This document shows, one piece after another, positions 10,565 through 24,911 of a stretch of DNA of 64,000 nt. The notes under the pieces were generated by a model. It did no database searches. It was not told the origin of the DNA and worked only from the letters and a program-made list of their open reading frames with translations. The translations under genes and the position numbers were made by a program. Numbering within the stretch: the first letter of the stretch is position 1; each line of letters starts with the position of its first letter. This stretch comes from Petrolisthes cinctipes (lineage: Eukaryota > Arthropoda > Malacostraca > Decapoda > Porcellanidae): the NCBI GenBank assembly GCA_033782935.1, contig JAWQEG010001547.1:449001-513000 (forward strand), given 5' to 3'.

Positions 10565-12002
10565 AGTTATTTACAAGTGAACTGCCTGCCGTGCCTGGCT
10601 ACACGTGACGTGCCACACAGTGAGTGCACTACAGTGTGTGAGGACCGGTCAGTTGAAGGCGGCCCGGAATATTTAGTTATTTACATGTGAACTGCTTGCC
10701 GTGCCTGGCTACACGTGAAGCGCCACACAGTGAGTGCAGTACAGTGTGTGAGGACCGGTCAGTGGATGGCGGCCTGGAATATTTAGTTATTTACACGAAC
10801 TGGCTTCCGTGCCTGGGCCTGGAATATTTAGTTATTTACACGTAAACTGCCTGCTGTGCCTGGCTACACGTGACGTGCCACATAGTGAGTGCAGTACAGT
10901 GTGTGAGGACCGGTCAGTAGATGGCGGCCTGGAATATATAGTTATTTACAAGTGAACTGCCTGCCGTGCCTGGCTACACGTGACATGCCACACAGTGAGT
11001 GCAGTACAGTGTGTGAGGACTGGTCAGTGGATGGCGGCCTGGAATATTTAGTTATTTACACGTGAACTGCCTGCCGTGCCTGGCTACACGTGACATGCCA
11101 CACAGTGAGTGCAGTACAGTGTGTAAGGAACGGTCAGTGAATGGCGGCCTGGAATATTTAGTTATTTACATTTGAACTGCTGCCGAGCCTGGCTACACGT
11201 GACGTGACACACAGTGAGTGCAGTACAGTGTGTGAGGAATGGTCAGAGGATGGCGCCCTGGAATATTTAGTTATTTACACGCGAACTGCCTGCCGTGCCT
11301 GGCTACACGTGACGTGCCACACAGTGAGTGCAGTACAGTGTGTGAGGACCGGTCAGTGGATGGCGGCCTGGAATATTTAGTTATTTACACGTGAACTGGC
11401 TGCCATGCCTGGGCCTGGAATATTTAGTTATTTACACGTGAACTGCCTGCCGTGCCTCGCTACACGTGACATGCCACACAGTAAGTGCAGTACAGTGTGT
11501 GAGGACCGGTCAGTGGATGGCGGCCTGGAATATTTAGTTATTTACACGTGAACTGCCTGCTGTGCCTAGCTACACGTGACATGCCACACAGTGAGTACAG
11601 TACAGTGTGTGAGGACTGGTCAGTGGATGGCGGCCTGGAATATTTAGTTATTTACACGTGAACTGCCTGTAGTGCCTGGCTACACGTGACATGCCACACA
11701 GTGAGTGCGGTACAGTGTGTGAGGACTGGTCAGTGGATGGCAGCCTGGAATATTTAGTTATTTACGCGTGAACTGCCTGCCTTGGCAGGCTACACGTGAC
11801 ATACCACACAGTGAGTGCAGTACAGTGTGTGAGGACCGATCAGTGGATGGCGGCCTGGAATATTTAGTTATTTAGACGTAAACTGGCTGCCGTGCCTGGG
11901 CATGAAATATTTAGTTATTTACACGTGAACTGCCTGCTGTGCCTGGCTACACGTGACGTGCCACACAGTGAGTGCAGTACAGTGTGTGAGGACCGGTCAG
12001 TG
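10565..12002 (+). repeat. Mosaic segment matching two separate parts of block B
   Basis: About 10430-11000 matches 18522-19090 at an offset of 8092 (markers GTCAGTTGAAGGCG/GATGGCG and the two-base-short ACACGAACTGGCTTCCG unit at 10790). About 10980-11950 matches about 15795-16670 at an offset of 4815 (markers GTGTAAGGAACGG at 11121 and the one-base-short TTTGAACTGCTGCCG at 11171), with one extra unit near 11550 in this copy. The order differs from block B, so at least two exchanges built it. Confidence 0.8.
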
Positions 12003-15000
12003 GATGGTGGCCAGGAATATTTAGTTATTTACACGTAAACTGCCTGCTGTGCCTGGCTACACGTGACGTGCCACATAGTGAGTGCAGTACAGTGTGTGAG
12101 GACCGGTCAGTAGATGGCGGCCTGGAATATATAGTTATTTACATGTGAACTGCCTGCCGTGCCTGGCTACACGTGACGTGCCACACAGTGAGTGCACTAC
12201 AGTGTGTGAGGACCGGTCACTGAATGGCGGCCCGGAATATTTAGTTATTTACACGTGAACTGCCTGCTGTGCCTGGCTACACGTGACGCGCCACAGAGTG
12301 AGTCCAGTACAATGTGTGAGGACCGGTCAGAGGATGGCGGCCTGGAATATTTAGTTATTTACACATGAACTGGCTGCTGTGCCTGGGCCTGTAATATTTA
12401 GTTATTTACACGTGAACTGCCTGCCGTGCCTGTCTACACGTAAATTGCCTGCCTTGCCTGGCTACACGTGACATGCCACACAGTGAGTGCAGTACAGTGT
12501 GTGATGACCGATCAGTGGATGGCGGCCTCGAATATTTAGTTATTTACACGTGAACTGCCTGCCATGCCTGACTACACGTGACGTGCCACACAGTGAGTGC
12601 AGTACAGTGTGTGAGGACCGGTCAGTGAATGGCGGCCTGGAATATTTAGTTTTTTACATGTGAACTGCCTGCCGAGCCTGGCTACACGTGACATGACATA
12701 CAGTGAGTGCAGTACAGTGTATGAGGAACGGTCAGTGAATGGCACCCTGGAATATTTAGTTATTTACACGTGAACTGCCTGCCGTGCCTGGCTACACGTG
12801 ACGTGCCACACAGTGAGTGCACTACAGTGTGTGAGGACCGGTCAGTGGATGGCGGCCTCGAATATTTAGTTATTTACACGTGAACTGGCTGCCGTGCCTG
12901 GGCTTTAAATATTTAGTTATTTACACGTGAACTTCCTGCCGTGCCTGGGCCTGGAATATTTAGTTATTTACACGTGAACTGCCTGCTGTGCCTGGCTACA
13001 CGTGACGTGCCACACAGTGAGAGCAGTACAGTGTGTGAGGACCGATCGGTGGATAGCGGCCTGGAATATTTAGTTATTTACACGTGAACTGCCTGCCGTG
13101 ACTGGCTACACGTGACGTGACACACAGTGAGTGCACTACAGTGTGTAAGGACCGGTCAGTGGATGGCGGCTCGGAATATTTAGTTATTTACACGTAAACT
13201 GCCTGCTGTGCCTGGCTACACGTGACGTGCCACATAGTGAGTGCAGTACAGTGTGTGAGGACCGGTCAGTAGATGGCGGCCTGGAATATATAGTTATTTA
13301 CATGTGAACTGCCTGCCGTGCCTGGCTACACGTGACGTGCCACACAGTGAGTGCACTACAGTGTGTGAGGACCGGTCACTGAATGGCGGCCCGGAATATT
13401 TAGTTATTTACTCGTGAACTGCCTGCTGTGCCTGGCTACACGTGACGCGCCACAGAGTGAGTCCAGTACAGTGTGTAAGGACCGGTCAGTGGATGGCAGC
13501 CTGGAATATTTAGTTATTTACACATGAACTGGCTGCTGTGCCTGGGCCTGGAATATTTAGTTATTTACACGTGAACTGCCTGCCGTGCCTGGCTACACGT
13601 GACGTGACACACAGTGAGTGCAGTACAGTGTGTGAGGACCAGTCAGTGAATGGCGGGCTGTAATATTTAGTTATTTACATGTGAACTGCCTGCCGAGCCT
13701 GGCTACACGTGACGTGCCACACAGTGAGTGCAGTACAGTGTGTGAGGACCGGTCAGTGAATGGCGGCCTGTAATATTTAGTTATTTACACGTGAACTGGC
13801 TGCCGAGCCTGGCTACACGTGACGTGACACACAGTGAGTGCAGTACAGTGTGTGAGGACCGGTCAGTGAATGGCGGCCAGGAATATTTAGTTTTTTACAT
13901 GTGAACTTCCTGCCGAGCCTGGCTACACGTGACATGATATACAGTGAGTGCAGTACAGTGTATGAGGAACGGTCAGTGAATGGCGCCCTGGAATATTTAG
14001 TTATTTACACGTGAACTGCCTGCCGTGCCTGGCTACACGTGACGTGACACACAGTGAGTGCAGTACAGTGTGTGAGGACCAGTCAGTGAATGGCGGCCTG
14101 GAATATTTTGTTATTTACATGTGAACTGCCTGCCGAGCCTGGCTACACGTGACGTGCCACACAGTGAGTGCAATACAGTGTGTGAGGACCGGTCAGTGAA
14201 TGGCGGCCTGGAATATTTAGTTATTTACACGTGAACTAGCTGCCGAGCCTGGCTACACGTGACGTGACACACAGTGAGTGCAGTACAGTGTGTGAGGAAC
14301 GGTCAGTGGATGGCGCCTTGGAATATTTAGTTATTTACATGTGAACTGCCTGCCGTGCCTGGCTAAACGTGACGTGCCACACAGTGAGTGCAGTACAGTG
14401 TGTGAGGACCGGTCTGTGGATGGCGGTCTGGAATATTTAGTTATTTACACGTGAACTGGCTGCCGTGCCTGGGCCTGGAATATTTAGTTATTTACACGTG
14501 AACTGCATGCCGTGCCTGGCTACACGTGACGTGCCACAAAGTGAGTGCAGTACAGTGTGTGAGGACCGGTCAGTGGATGGCGGCCTGGAATATTTAGTTA
14601 TTTACACGTGAACTGCCTGCCGTGCCTGGCTACACGTGAATTGCCTGCCTTGCCTGGCTACACGTGACATGCCACACAGTGAGTGCACTACAGTGTGTGA
14701 GGACCGGTCAGTGGATGGCGGCCTGGAATATTTAGTTATTTACACGTGAACTGCCTGCCATTCCAGGCTACACGTGACGTGACACACAGTGAGTGCACTA
14801 CAGTGTGTGAGGACTGGTCAGTGGATGGCGGCCCAGAATATTTAGTTATTTACACATAAACTGCCTGCCGTGCCTGGCTACACGTGACGAGCCACATAGT
14901 GAGTGCAGTACAGTGTGTGATGACCGATCAGTGGATGGCGGCCTGGAATATTTAGTTATTTACACGTGAACTGCCTGCCATTCCAGGCTACACGTGACGT

Positions 15001-15006
15001 GACACA
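12003..15006 (+). repeat. Higher-order block A, copy 3 (partial)
   Basis: It starts at the GATGGTGGCCAGG marker (751 in copy 1) and follows copy 1 at an offset of 11252; the 138-bp units at 1148 and 12400 agree exactly. It carries the three units that copy 1 lacks, so later positions are offset by about 11583. It continues to the GACGAGCC unit near 14890. The 138-bp unit here reads CTGTCTACACGTAAATTGCC, a private variant. Confidence 0.88.
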
Positions 15007-18000
15007 CAGTGAGTGCAGTACAGTGTGTGAGGACCGGTCAGTGAATGGCGGCCTGGAATATTTAGTTTTTTACATGTGAACTGCCTGCCGAGCCTGGCTA
15101 CACGTGACATGATATACAGTGAGTGCAGTACAGTGTATGAGGAACGGTCAGTGGATGGCGCCCTGGAATATTTAGTTATTTACACTTGAACTGCCTGCCG
15201 TGCCCGGCTACACGTGACGTGCCACACAGTGAGTGCACTACAGTGTGTGAGGACCGGTCAATGGATGGCGGCCTGGAATATTTAGTTATTTACACGTGAA
15301 CTGGCTGCCGTGCCTGGGCCTGGAATATTTAGTTATTTACACGTGAACTACCTGCTCTGCCTGGCTACACGTGACGTGCCACACAGTGAGTGCAGTACAG
15401 TGTGTGAGGACCGATCGGTGGATGGCGGTCTGGAATATTTAGTTATTTACACGTGAACTGCCTGCCGTGCCTGGCTACGCGTGACGTGACACACAGTGAG
15501 TGCAATACAGTGTGTGAGGACCGGTCAGTGGATGGAGGCCCGGAATATTTAGTTATTTACACGTAAACTGCCAGCTGTGCCTGGGCCTGGAATATTTAGT
15601 TATTTACACGTGAACTGCCTGCCGTGCCTGGGCCTGGAATATTTAGTTATTTACACGTGAACTACCTGCTCTGCCTGGCTACACGTGACGTGCCACACAG
15701 TGAGTGCAGTACAGTGTGTGAGGACCGGTCAGTAGATGGCGGCCTGGAATATATAGTTATTTACAAGTGAACTGACTGCCGTGCCTGGCTACACGTGACA
15801 TGCCACACAGTGAGTACAGTACAGTGTGTGAGGACTGGTCAGTGGATGGCGGCCTGGAATATTTAGTTATTTACACGTGAACTGCCTGCCGTGCCTGGCT
15901 ACACGTGACATGCCACACAGTGAGTGCAGTACAGTGTGTAAGGAACGGTCAGTGAATGGCGGCCTGGAATATTTAGTTATTTACATTTGAACTGCTGCCG
16001 AGCCTGGCTACACATGACGTGACACACAGTGAGTGCAGTACAGTGTGTGAGGAATGGTCAGTGGATGGCGCCCTGGAATATTTAGTTATTTACACGCGAA
16101 CTGCCTGCCGTGCCTGGCTACACGTGACGTGCCACACAGTGAGTGCAGTACAGTGTGTGAGGACCGGTCAGTGGATGGCGGCCTGGAATATTTAGTTATT
16201 TACACGTGAACTGGCTGCCATGCCTGGGCCTGGAATATTTAGTTATTTACACGTGAACTGCCTGCCGTGCCTCGCTACACGTGACATGCCACACAGTAAG
16301 TGCAGTACAGTGTGTGAGGACCGGTCAGTGGATGGCGGCCTGGAATATTTAGTTATTTACACGTGAACTGCCTGCAGTGCCTGGCTACACGTGACATGCC
16401 ACACAGTGAGTGCGGTACAGTGTGTGAGGACTGGTCAGTGGATGGCAGCCTGGAATATTTAGTTATTTACGCGTGAACTGCCTGCCTTGGCTGGCTACAC
16501 GTGACATACCACACAGTGAGTGCAGTACAGTGTGTGAGGACCGATCAGTGGATGGCGGCCTGGAATATTTAGTTATTTAGACGTAAACTGGCTGCCGTGC
16601 CTGGGCATGAAATATTTAGTTATTTACACGTGAACTGCCTGCTGTGCCTGGCTACACGTGACGTGCCACACAGTGAGTGCAGTACAGTGTGTGAGGACCG
16701 ATCAGTGGATGGCGGCCTGGAATATTTAGTTATTTACACGTGAACTGCCTGCCGTGCCTCGCTACACGTGACGTGCCACACAGTGAGTGCACTACAGTGT
16801 GTGAGGACCGGTCACTGAATGGCGACCCGGAATATTTAGTTATTTATACGTGAACTGCCTGCTGTGCCTGACTACACGTGACGCGCCACAGAGTGAGTGC
16901 AGTACAGTGTGTGAGGACCGGTCAGTGGATGGCGGCCTGGAATATTTAGTTATTTACACATGAACTGGCTGCTGTGCCTAGGCCTGGAATATTTAGTTAT
17001 TTACACGTGAACTGCCTGCCGTGCCTGGCTACACGTGACGTGACACACAGTGAGTGCAGTACAGTGTGTGAGGACCAGTCAGTGAATGGCGGCCTGGAAT
17101 ATTTAGTTATTTACATGTGAACTGCCTGCCGAGCCTGGCTACACGTGACGTGCCACACAGTGAGTGCAGTACAGTGTGTGAGGACCGGTCAGTGAATGGC
17201 GGCCTGGAATATTTAGTTATTTACACGTGAACTAGCTGCCGAGCCTGGCTACACGTGACGTGACACACAGTGAGTGCAGTACAGTGTGTGAGGAACGGTC
17301 AGTGGATGGCGCCTTGGAATATTTAGTTATTTACATGTGAACTGCCTGCCGTGCCTGGCTAAACGTGACGTGCCACACAGTGAGTGCAGTACAGTGTGTG
17401 AGGACCGGTCTGTGGATGGCGGTCTGGAATATTTAGTTATTTACACGTGAACTAGCTCCCGTGCCTGGGCCTGGAATATTTAGTTATTTACACGTGAACT
17501 GCATGCCGTGCCTGGCTACACGTGACGTGCCACAAAGTGAGTGCAGTACAGTGTGTGAGGACCGGTCAGTGGATGGCGGCCTGGAATATTTAGTTATTTA
17601 CACGTGAACTGCCTGCCGTGCCTGGCTACACGTGAATTGCCTGCCTTGCCTGGCTACACGTGACATGCCACACAGTGAGTGCACTACAGTGTGTGAGGAC
17701 CGGTCAGTGGATGGCGGCCTGGAATATTTAATTATTTACACGTGAACTGCCTGCCATTCCAGGCTACACGTGACGTGACACACAGTGAGTGCACTACAGT
17801 GTGTGAGGACTGGTCAGTGGATGGCGGCCCAAAATATTTAGTTATTTACACATAAACTGCCTGCCGTGCCTGGCTACACGTGACGAGCCACATAGTGAGT
17901 GCAGTACAGTGTGTGATGACCGATCAGTGGATGGCGGCCTGGAATATTTAGTTATTTACACGTGAACTGCCTGCCGTGCCTGACTACACGTGACGTGCCA

Positions 18001-20548
18001 CACAGTGAGTGCAGTACAGTGTGTGAGGACCGGTCAGTGAATGGCGGCCTGGAATATTTAGTTTTTTACATGTGAACTGCCTGCCGAGCCTGGCTACACG
18101 TGACATGATATACAGTGAGTGCAGTACAGTGTATGAGGAACGGTCAGTGGATGGCGCCCTGGAATATTTAGTTATTTACACTTGAACTGCCTGCCGTGCC
18201 CGGCTACACGTGACGTGCCACACAGTGAGTGCACTACAGTGTGTGAGGACCGGTCAGTGGATGGCGGCCTGGAATATTTAGTTATTTACACGTGAACTGG
18301 CTGCCGTGCCTGGGCCTGGAATATTTAGTTATTTACACGTGAACTACCTGCTGTGCCTGGCTACACGTGACGTGCCACACAGTGAGTGCAGTACAGTGTG
18401 TGAGGACCGATAGGTGGATGGCGGTCTGGAATATTTAGTTATTTACACGTGAACTGCCTGCCGTGCCTGGCTACGCGTGACGTGACACACAGTGAGTGCA
18501 ATACAGTGTGTGAGGACCGGTCAGTGGATGGAGGCCCGGAATATTTAGTTATTTACACGTAAACTGCCTGCTGTGCCTGGCTACACGTGACGTGCCACAT
18601 AGTGAGTGCAGTACAGTGTGTGAGGACAGGTCAGTAGATGGCGGCCTGGAATATATAGTTATTTACAAGTGAACTGCCTGCCGTGCCTGGCTACACGTGA
18701 CGTGCCACACAGTGAGTGCACTACAGTGTGTGAGGACCGGTCAGTTGATGGCGGCCCGGAATATTTAGTTATTTACATGTGAACTGCTTGCCGTGCCTGG
18801 CTACACGTGAAGCGCCACACAGTGAGTGCAGTACAGTGTGTGAGGACCGGTCAGTGGATGGCGGCCTGGAATATTTAGTTATTTACACGAACTGGCTTCC
18901 GTGCCTGGGCCTGGAATATTTAGTTATTTACACGTAAACTGCCTGCTGTGCCTGGCTACACGTGACGTGCCACATAGTGAGTGCAGTACAGTGTGTGAGG
19001 ACCGGTCAGTAGATGGCGGCCTGGAATATATAGTTATTTACAAGTGAACTGCCTGCCGTGCCTGGCTACACGTGACATGCCACACAGTGAGTGCAGTACA
19101 GTGTGTGAGGACTGGTCAGTGGATGGCGGCCTGGAATATTTAGTTATTTACACGTGAACTGCCTGCCGTGCCTGGCTACACGTGACATGCCACACAGTGA
19201 GTGCGGTACAGTGTGTGAGGACTGGTCAGTGGATGGCAGCCTGGAATATTTAGTTGTTTACGCGTGAACTGCTTGCCTTGGCTGGCTACACGTGACATGC
19301 CACACAGTGAGTGCAGTACAGTGTGTGAGGACCGATCAGTGGATGGCGGTCTGGAATATTTAGTTATTTAGACGTAAACAGGCTGCAGTGCCTGGGCATG
19401 AAATATTTAGTTATTTACACGTGAACTGCCTGCCTTGCCTGGCTACACATGACGTGCCACACAGTGAGTGCAGTACAGTGTGTGAGGACCGGTTAGTGAA
19501 TGGTGGCCTGGAATATTTAGTTATTTACACGTGAACTGGCTGCCGTGCCTGGGCTTGGAATATTTAGTTATTTACATGTGAACTGCCTGCCGTGCCTGGC
19601 TACACGTGACGTGCTACACAGTGAGTGCAGTTTCGTGTGTGAGGATCGGTCAGCGAATGGCGGCCTGGAATATTTAGTTATTTACACATGAACTGCCTGC
19701 CTTGCCTGGCTACACGTGAATTGCCTGCGTTGCCTGGCAACACGTGACGTGTCACACAGTGAGTGCACTACAGTGTGTGAGGACCGGTCAGTGGATGGCG
19801 GCCTGGAATATTTAGTTATTTACACGTGAACTGCCTGCTGTGCATGGCTACACGTGACGTGCCACACAGTAAGTGCAGTACAGTGTGTGAGGACCGGTCA
19901 ATGGATGGCGCCCTGGAATATTTAGTTATTTACACGTGAACTGCCTGCCGTGCCTGGTTACACGTGACGTGCCACACAGTGAGTGCAGTACAGTGTGTGA
20001 GGACCGGTCAGTGGATGGCAGTCTGGAATATTTAGTTATTTACACGTGAACTGGCTGCCGTGCCTGGGTTTGGAATATTTAGTTATTTACACGTAAACTG
20101 CCTGCCGTGCCTGGCTACACGTGACGTGCCACACAGTAAGTGCAGTACAGTGTGTGAGGACCGGTCAGTGGATGGCGGCCTGAAATATTTAGTTATTTAC
20201 ACGTGAACTGCCTGCCGTGCCTGGCTACACGTGACGTGCCACAAAGTGAGTGCAGTACAGTGTGTGAGGACCGGTCAGTGGATGGCGGCCTGGAATATTT
20301 AGTTATTTACACGTGAACTGCCTGCCGTGCCTGGCTACACGTGACGTGCCACACAGTGATTGCAGTTTCGTGTGTGAGGACAGGTCAGCGAATGGCGGCC
20401 TGGAATATTTAGTTATTTACACATGAACTGCCTGCCTTGCCTGGCTACACGTAAATTGCCTGCCTTGCCTGGCTACACGTGACATGCCACACAGTGAGTG
20501 CACTACAGTGTGTGAGGACCGGTCAGTGGATGGCGGCCTGGAATATTT

Positions 20549-21428
20549 AGTTATTTACACGTTAACTGCCTGCCGTTCCAGGCTACACGTGACGTGACAC
20601 ACAGTGAGTGCAGTACAGTGTGTGAGGACCGGTCAGTGAATGGCGGCCAGGAATATTTAGTTTTTTACATGTGAATTGCCTGCCGAGCCTGGCTACACGT
20701 GACATGACATACAGTGAGTGCAGTACAGAGTATGAGGAACGGTCAGTGGATGGCGGCCTGGAATATTTAGTTATTTACACGTGAACTGCCTGCCGTGCCT
20801 GGCTACACGTGACGTGCCACACAGTGAGTGCACTACAGTGTGTGAGGACTGGTCAGTGGATGGCGCCCCAGAATATTTAGTTATTTACACATAAACTGCC
20901 TGCCGTGCCTGGCTATTTGTGACGAGCCACATAGTGAGTGCAGTACAGTGTGTGATTACCGATCAGTGGATGGCGGCCTGGAATATTTAGTTATTTACAC
21001 GTTAACTGCCTGCTGTTCCAGGCTACACGTGACGTGACACACAGTGAGTGCAGTACAGTGTGTGAGGACCGGTCAGTGAATGGCGGCCAGGAATATTTAG
21101 TTTTTTACATGTGAACTGCCTGCCGAGCCTGGCTACACGTGACATGACATACAGTGAGTGCAGTACAGAGTATGAGGAACGGTCAGTGGATGGCGGCCTG
21201 GAATATTTAGTTATTTACACGTAAACTGCCTGCCGTGCCTGGCTACACGTGACGTGCCACACAGTGAGTGCACTACAGTGTGTGAGGACTGGTCAGTGGA
21301 TGGAGGCCCAGAATATTTAGTTATTTACACATAAACTGCCTGCCGTGCCTGGCTATTTGTGACGAGCCACATAGTGAGTGCAGTACAGTGTGTTATGACC
21401 GATCAGTGGATGGCGGCCTGGAATATTT
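20549..21428 (+). repeat. 440-bp tetramer tandem duplication
   Basis: Copies at 20549-20988 and 20989-21428 each hold four 110-bp units beginning with the rare ACACGTTAACTGCC and ending with the CTATTTGTGACGAG unit. Small differences separate the copies, for example GTGATTACC against GTTATGACC in the last unit. In block B copy 2 one unit of the second tetramer is missing (near 55220). Confidence 0.9.
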
Positions 21429-24400
21429 AGTTATTTACACGTGAACTGCCTGCCGTGCCTGACTACACGTGACGTGCCACACAGTGAGTGCAGTACAGTG
21501 TGTGAGGACCGGTCAGTGAATGGCGGCCTGGAATATTTAGTTTTTTACATGTGAACTGCCTGCCGAGCCTGGCTACACGTGACATGACATACAGTGAGTG
21601 CGGTACAGTGTATGAGGAACGGTCAGTGGATGGCGCCCTGAAATATTTAGTTATTTACACGTGAACTGGCTGCCGTGCCTGGGCCTGAAATATTTAGTTA
21701 TTTACACGTGAACTGCCTGCTGTGCCTGGCTACACGTGACGTGCCAAACAGTGAGTGCAGTACAGTGTGTGAGGACCGGTCAGTGGATGGAGGCCCGGAA
21801 TATTTAGTTATTTACAGGTAAACTGCCTGCTGTGCCTGGCTACACGTGACGCGCCACATAGTGAGTGCAGTACAGTGTGTGAGGACCGGTCAGTGGATGG
21901 CGGCCTGGAATATTTAGTTATTTACACGTGAACTGGCTGCCGTGCCTGGGCCTGGAATATTTAGTTATTTACACGTAAACTGCCTGCTGTGCCTGGCTAC
22001 ACGTGACGTGCCACATAGTGAGTGCAGTACAGTGTGTGAGGACCGGTCAGTAGATGGCGGCCTGGAATATATAGTTATTTACAAGTGAACTGCCTGCCGT
22101 GCCTGGCTACACGTGACATGCCACACAGTGAGTGCAGTACAGTGTGTGATGACCAATCAGTGGATGGCGGCCTGGAATATTTAGTTATTTACACGTGAAC
22201 TGCCTGCAGTGCCTGGCTACACGTGACGTGCCACACAGTGAGTGCAGTACAGTACGTGAGGACCGGTCAGTGAATGGCGGCCTGGATTATTTAGTTATTT
22301 ACATGTGAACTGCCTGCCGAGCCTGGCTACACGTGACGTGACACACTGTGAGTGCAGTACAGTGTGTGAGGAACGATAAGTGGATGGCGGCCTGGAATAT
22401 TTATCATTTACACGTGAACTGCCTTCCATGCCTGGCTACACGTGACGTGCCACACAGTGAGTGCAGGACAGTGTGTGAGGACCGGTCAGTGGATGGCGGC
22501 CCGGAATATTTAGTTATTTACACATGAACTGCCTGCCTTGCCTGGCTACACGTGAATTGCCTGCCTTGCCTGGCTACAAGTGACATGCCACACAGTGAGT
22601 GCACTACAGTGTGTGAGGACCGGTCAGTGGATGGCGGCCTGGAATATTTAGTTATTTACACGTGAACTGCCTGCCGTTCCAGGCTACACGTGACGTGACA
22701 CACAGTGAGTGCACTACAGTGTGTGAGGACTGGTCAGTGGATGGCGGCCCAGAATATTTAGTTATTTACACATAAACTGCCTGCTGTGCCTGGCTACACG
22801 TGACGAGCCACATAGTGAGTGCAGTACAGTGTGTGATGACCGATCAGTGGATAGCGGCCTGGAATATTTAGTTATTTACACGTGAACTGCCTGCCGTGCC
22901 TGACTACACGTGACGTGCCACACAGTGAGTGCAGTACAGTGTGTGAGGACCGGTCAGTGAATGGCGGCCTGGAATATTTAGTTTTTTACACGTGAACTGG
23001 CTGCCGTGCCAGGGCCTGGAATATTTAGTTATTTACATGTGAAATGCCTGCGGTGCCTGGGCCTGGAATATTTAGTTATTTACACGTGAACTGCCTGCCG
23101 TGCCTGGGCCTGGAATATTTAGTTATTTACACGTGAACTGCCTGCCGTGCCTTGCTACACGTGACGTGCCACACAGTGAGTGCAGTACAGTGTGTGAGGA
23201 CTGATCGGTGGATGGCGGCCCGGAATATTTAGTTATTTACACGTAAACTGCCTGCTGTGCCTGGCTACACGTGACGTGCCACATAGTGAGTGCAGTACAG
23301 TGTGTGAGGACCGGTCAGTGGAAGGCGGCCCGGAATATTTAGTTATTTACACGTGAACTGCCTGCCGTGCCTGGCTACACGTGACGTGCCACACAGTGAG
23401 TGCAGTACAGTGTGTGAGGACCGGTCAGTATATGGCGGCCTGGAATATTTAGTTATTTACACATGAACTGTCTGCCTTGCCTGGCTACACATGACGTGCC
23501 ATGCAGTGAGTCCAGTACAGTGTGTGAGGACCGGTTAGTGAATGGTGGCCTGGAATATTTAGTTATTTACACGTGAACTGGCTGCCGTGCCTGGGCCTGG
23601 AATATTTAGTTATTTACACGTGAACTGCCTGCCGTGCCTGGGCCTGGAATATTTAGTTATTTACACGTGAACTGCCTGCTGTGCCTGGCTACACGTGACG
23701 TGCCACACAGTGAGAGCAGTACAGTGTGTGAGGACCGATCGGTTGATGGCGCCCTGGAATATTTAGTTATTTACCCGTGAACTGCCTGCCGTGCCTGGCT
23801 ACACGTGACGTGACACACAGTGAGTGCACTACAGTGTGTGAGGACCGGTCAGTTGATGGCGGCCCGGAATATTTAGTTATATACACATAAACTGCCTGCT
23901 GTGCCTGGCTACACGTGACGTGCCACATAGTAAGTGCAGTACAGTGTGTGAGGACAGGTCAGTAGATGGCGGCCTGGAATATATAGTTATTTACACGTAA
24001 ACTGCCTGCCGTGCCTGGCTACACGTGACGTGCCACACAGTGAGTGCACTACTGTGTGTAAGGACCGGTCAGTGAACGGCGGCCTGGAATATTTAGTTAT
24101 TTACACGTGAACTGCCTGCTGTTCCTGGCTACACGTGACGCGCCACAGAGTGAGTGCAGTACAGTGTGTGAGGACCGGTCAGTGGATGGCGGCCTGGAAT
24201 ATTTAGTTATTTACACATGAACTGGCTGCTGTGCCTGGGCCTGGAATATTTAGTTATTTACACGTGAACTGCCTGCCGTGCCTGGCTACACGTGACGTGA
24301 CACACAGTGAGTGCACTACAGTGTGTGAGGACTGGTCAGTGGATGGCGGCCCAGAATATTTAGTTATTTACACATAAACTGCCTGCCGTGCCTGGCTATT

Positions 24401-24801
24401 TGTGACGAGCCACATAGTGAGTGCAGTACAGTGAGTGATGACCGATCAGTGGATGGCGGCCTGGAATATTTAGTTATTTACACGTGAACTGCCTGCCGTG
24501 CCTGACTACACGTGACGTGCCACACAGTGAGTGCAGTACAGTGTGTGAGGAACGGTCAGTGGATGGCGGCCTGGAATATTTAGTTATTTACACGTAAACT
24601 GCCTGCCGTGCCTGGCTACACGTGACGTGCCACACAGTGAGTGCACTACAGTGTGTGAGGACTGGTCAGTGGATGGCGGCCCAGAATATTTAGTTATTTA
24701 CACATAAACTTCCTGCCGTGCCTGGCTATTTGTGACGAGCCACATAGTGAGTGCAGTACAGTGTGTGATGACCGATCAGTGGATGGCGGCCTGGAATATT
24801 T
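21429..24801 (+). repeat. 3373-bp block C, copy 1
   Basis: It recurs from 24802. Markers GTGCGGTACAGTGTATG (21598 / 24971) give 3373 bp and, past two extra units in copy 2, ACAAGTG (22081 / 25674) and ATGTGAAATGCC (23037 / 26630) give 3593 bp. It contains the unusual TTTATCATTTACACG unit junction near 22400 and a run of three 47-bp units at 22980-23120. Confidence 0.88.
22980..23120 (+). repeat. Run of three 47-bp units
   Basis: Unit starts 22980, 23027 and 23074 are spaced 47 bp. The first reads GTTTTTTACACG and GTGCCAGGGCC; the second reads ATGTGAAATGCCTGCGG. The same trio appears at 26573-26713, 60193-60333 and 63676-63816. Confidence 0.95.
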
Positions 24802-24911
24802 AGTTATTTACACGTGAACTGCCTGCCGTGCCTGACTACACGTGACGTGCCACACAGTGAGTGCAGTACAGTGTGTGAGGACCGGTCAGTGAATGGCGGC
24901 CTGGAATATTT
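24252..24911 (+). repeat. 330-bp trimer tandem duplication
   Basis: Trimers 24252-24581 and 24582-24911 share the order CCCAGAAT unit, CTATTTGTGACGAG unit, CCTGACTACACG unit. The pair is reproduced 6241 bp downstream (30493-31152) and again in block B copy 2 (from about 61355), so it predates those larger duplications. Confidence 0.85.
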
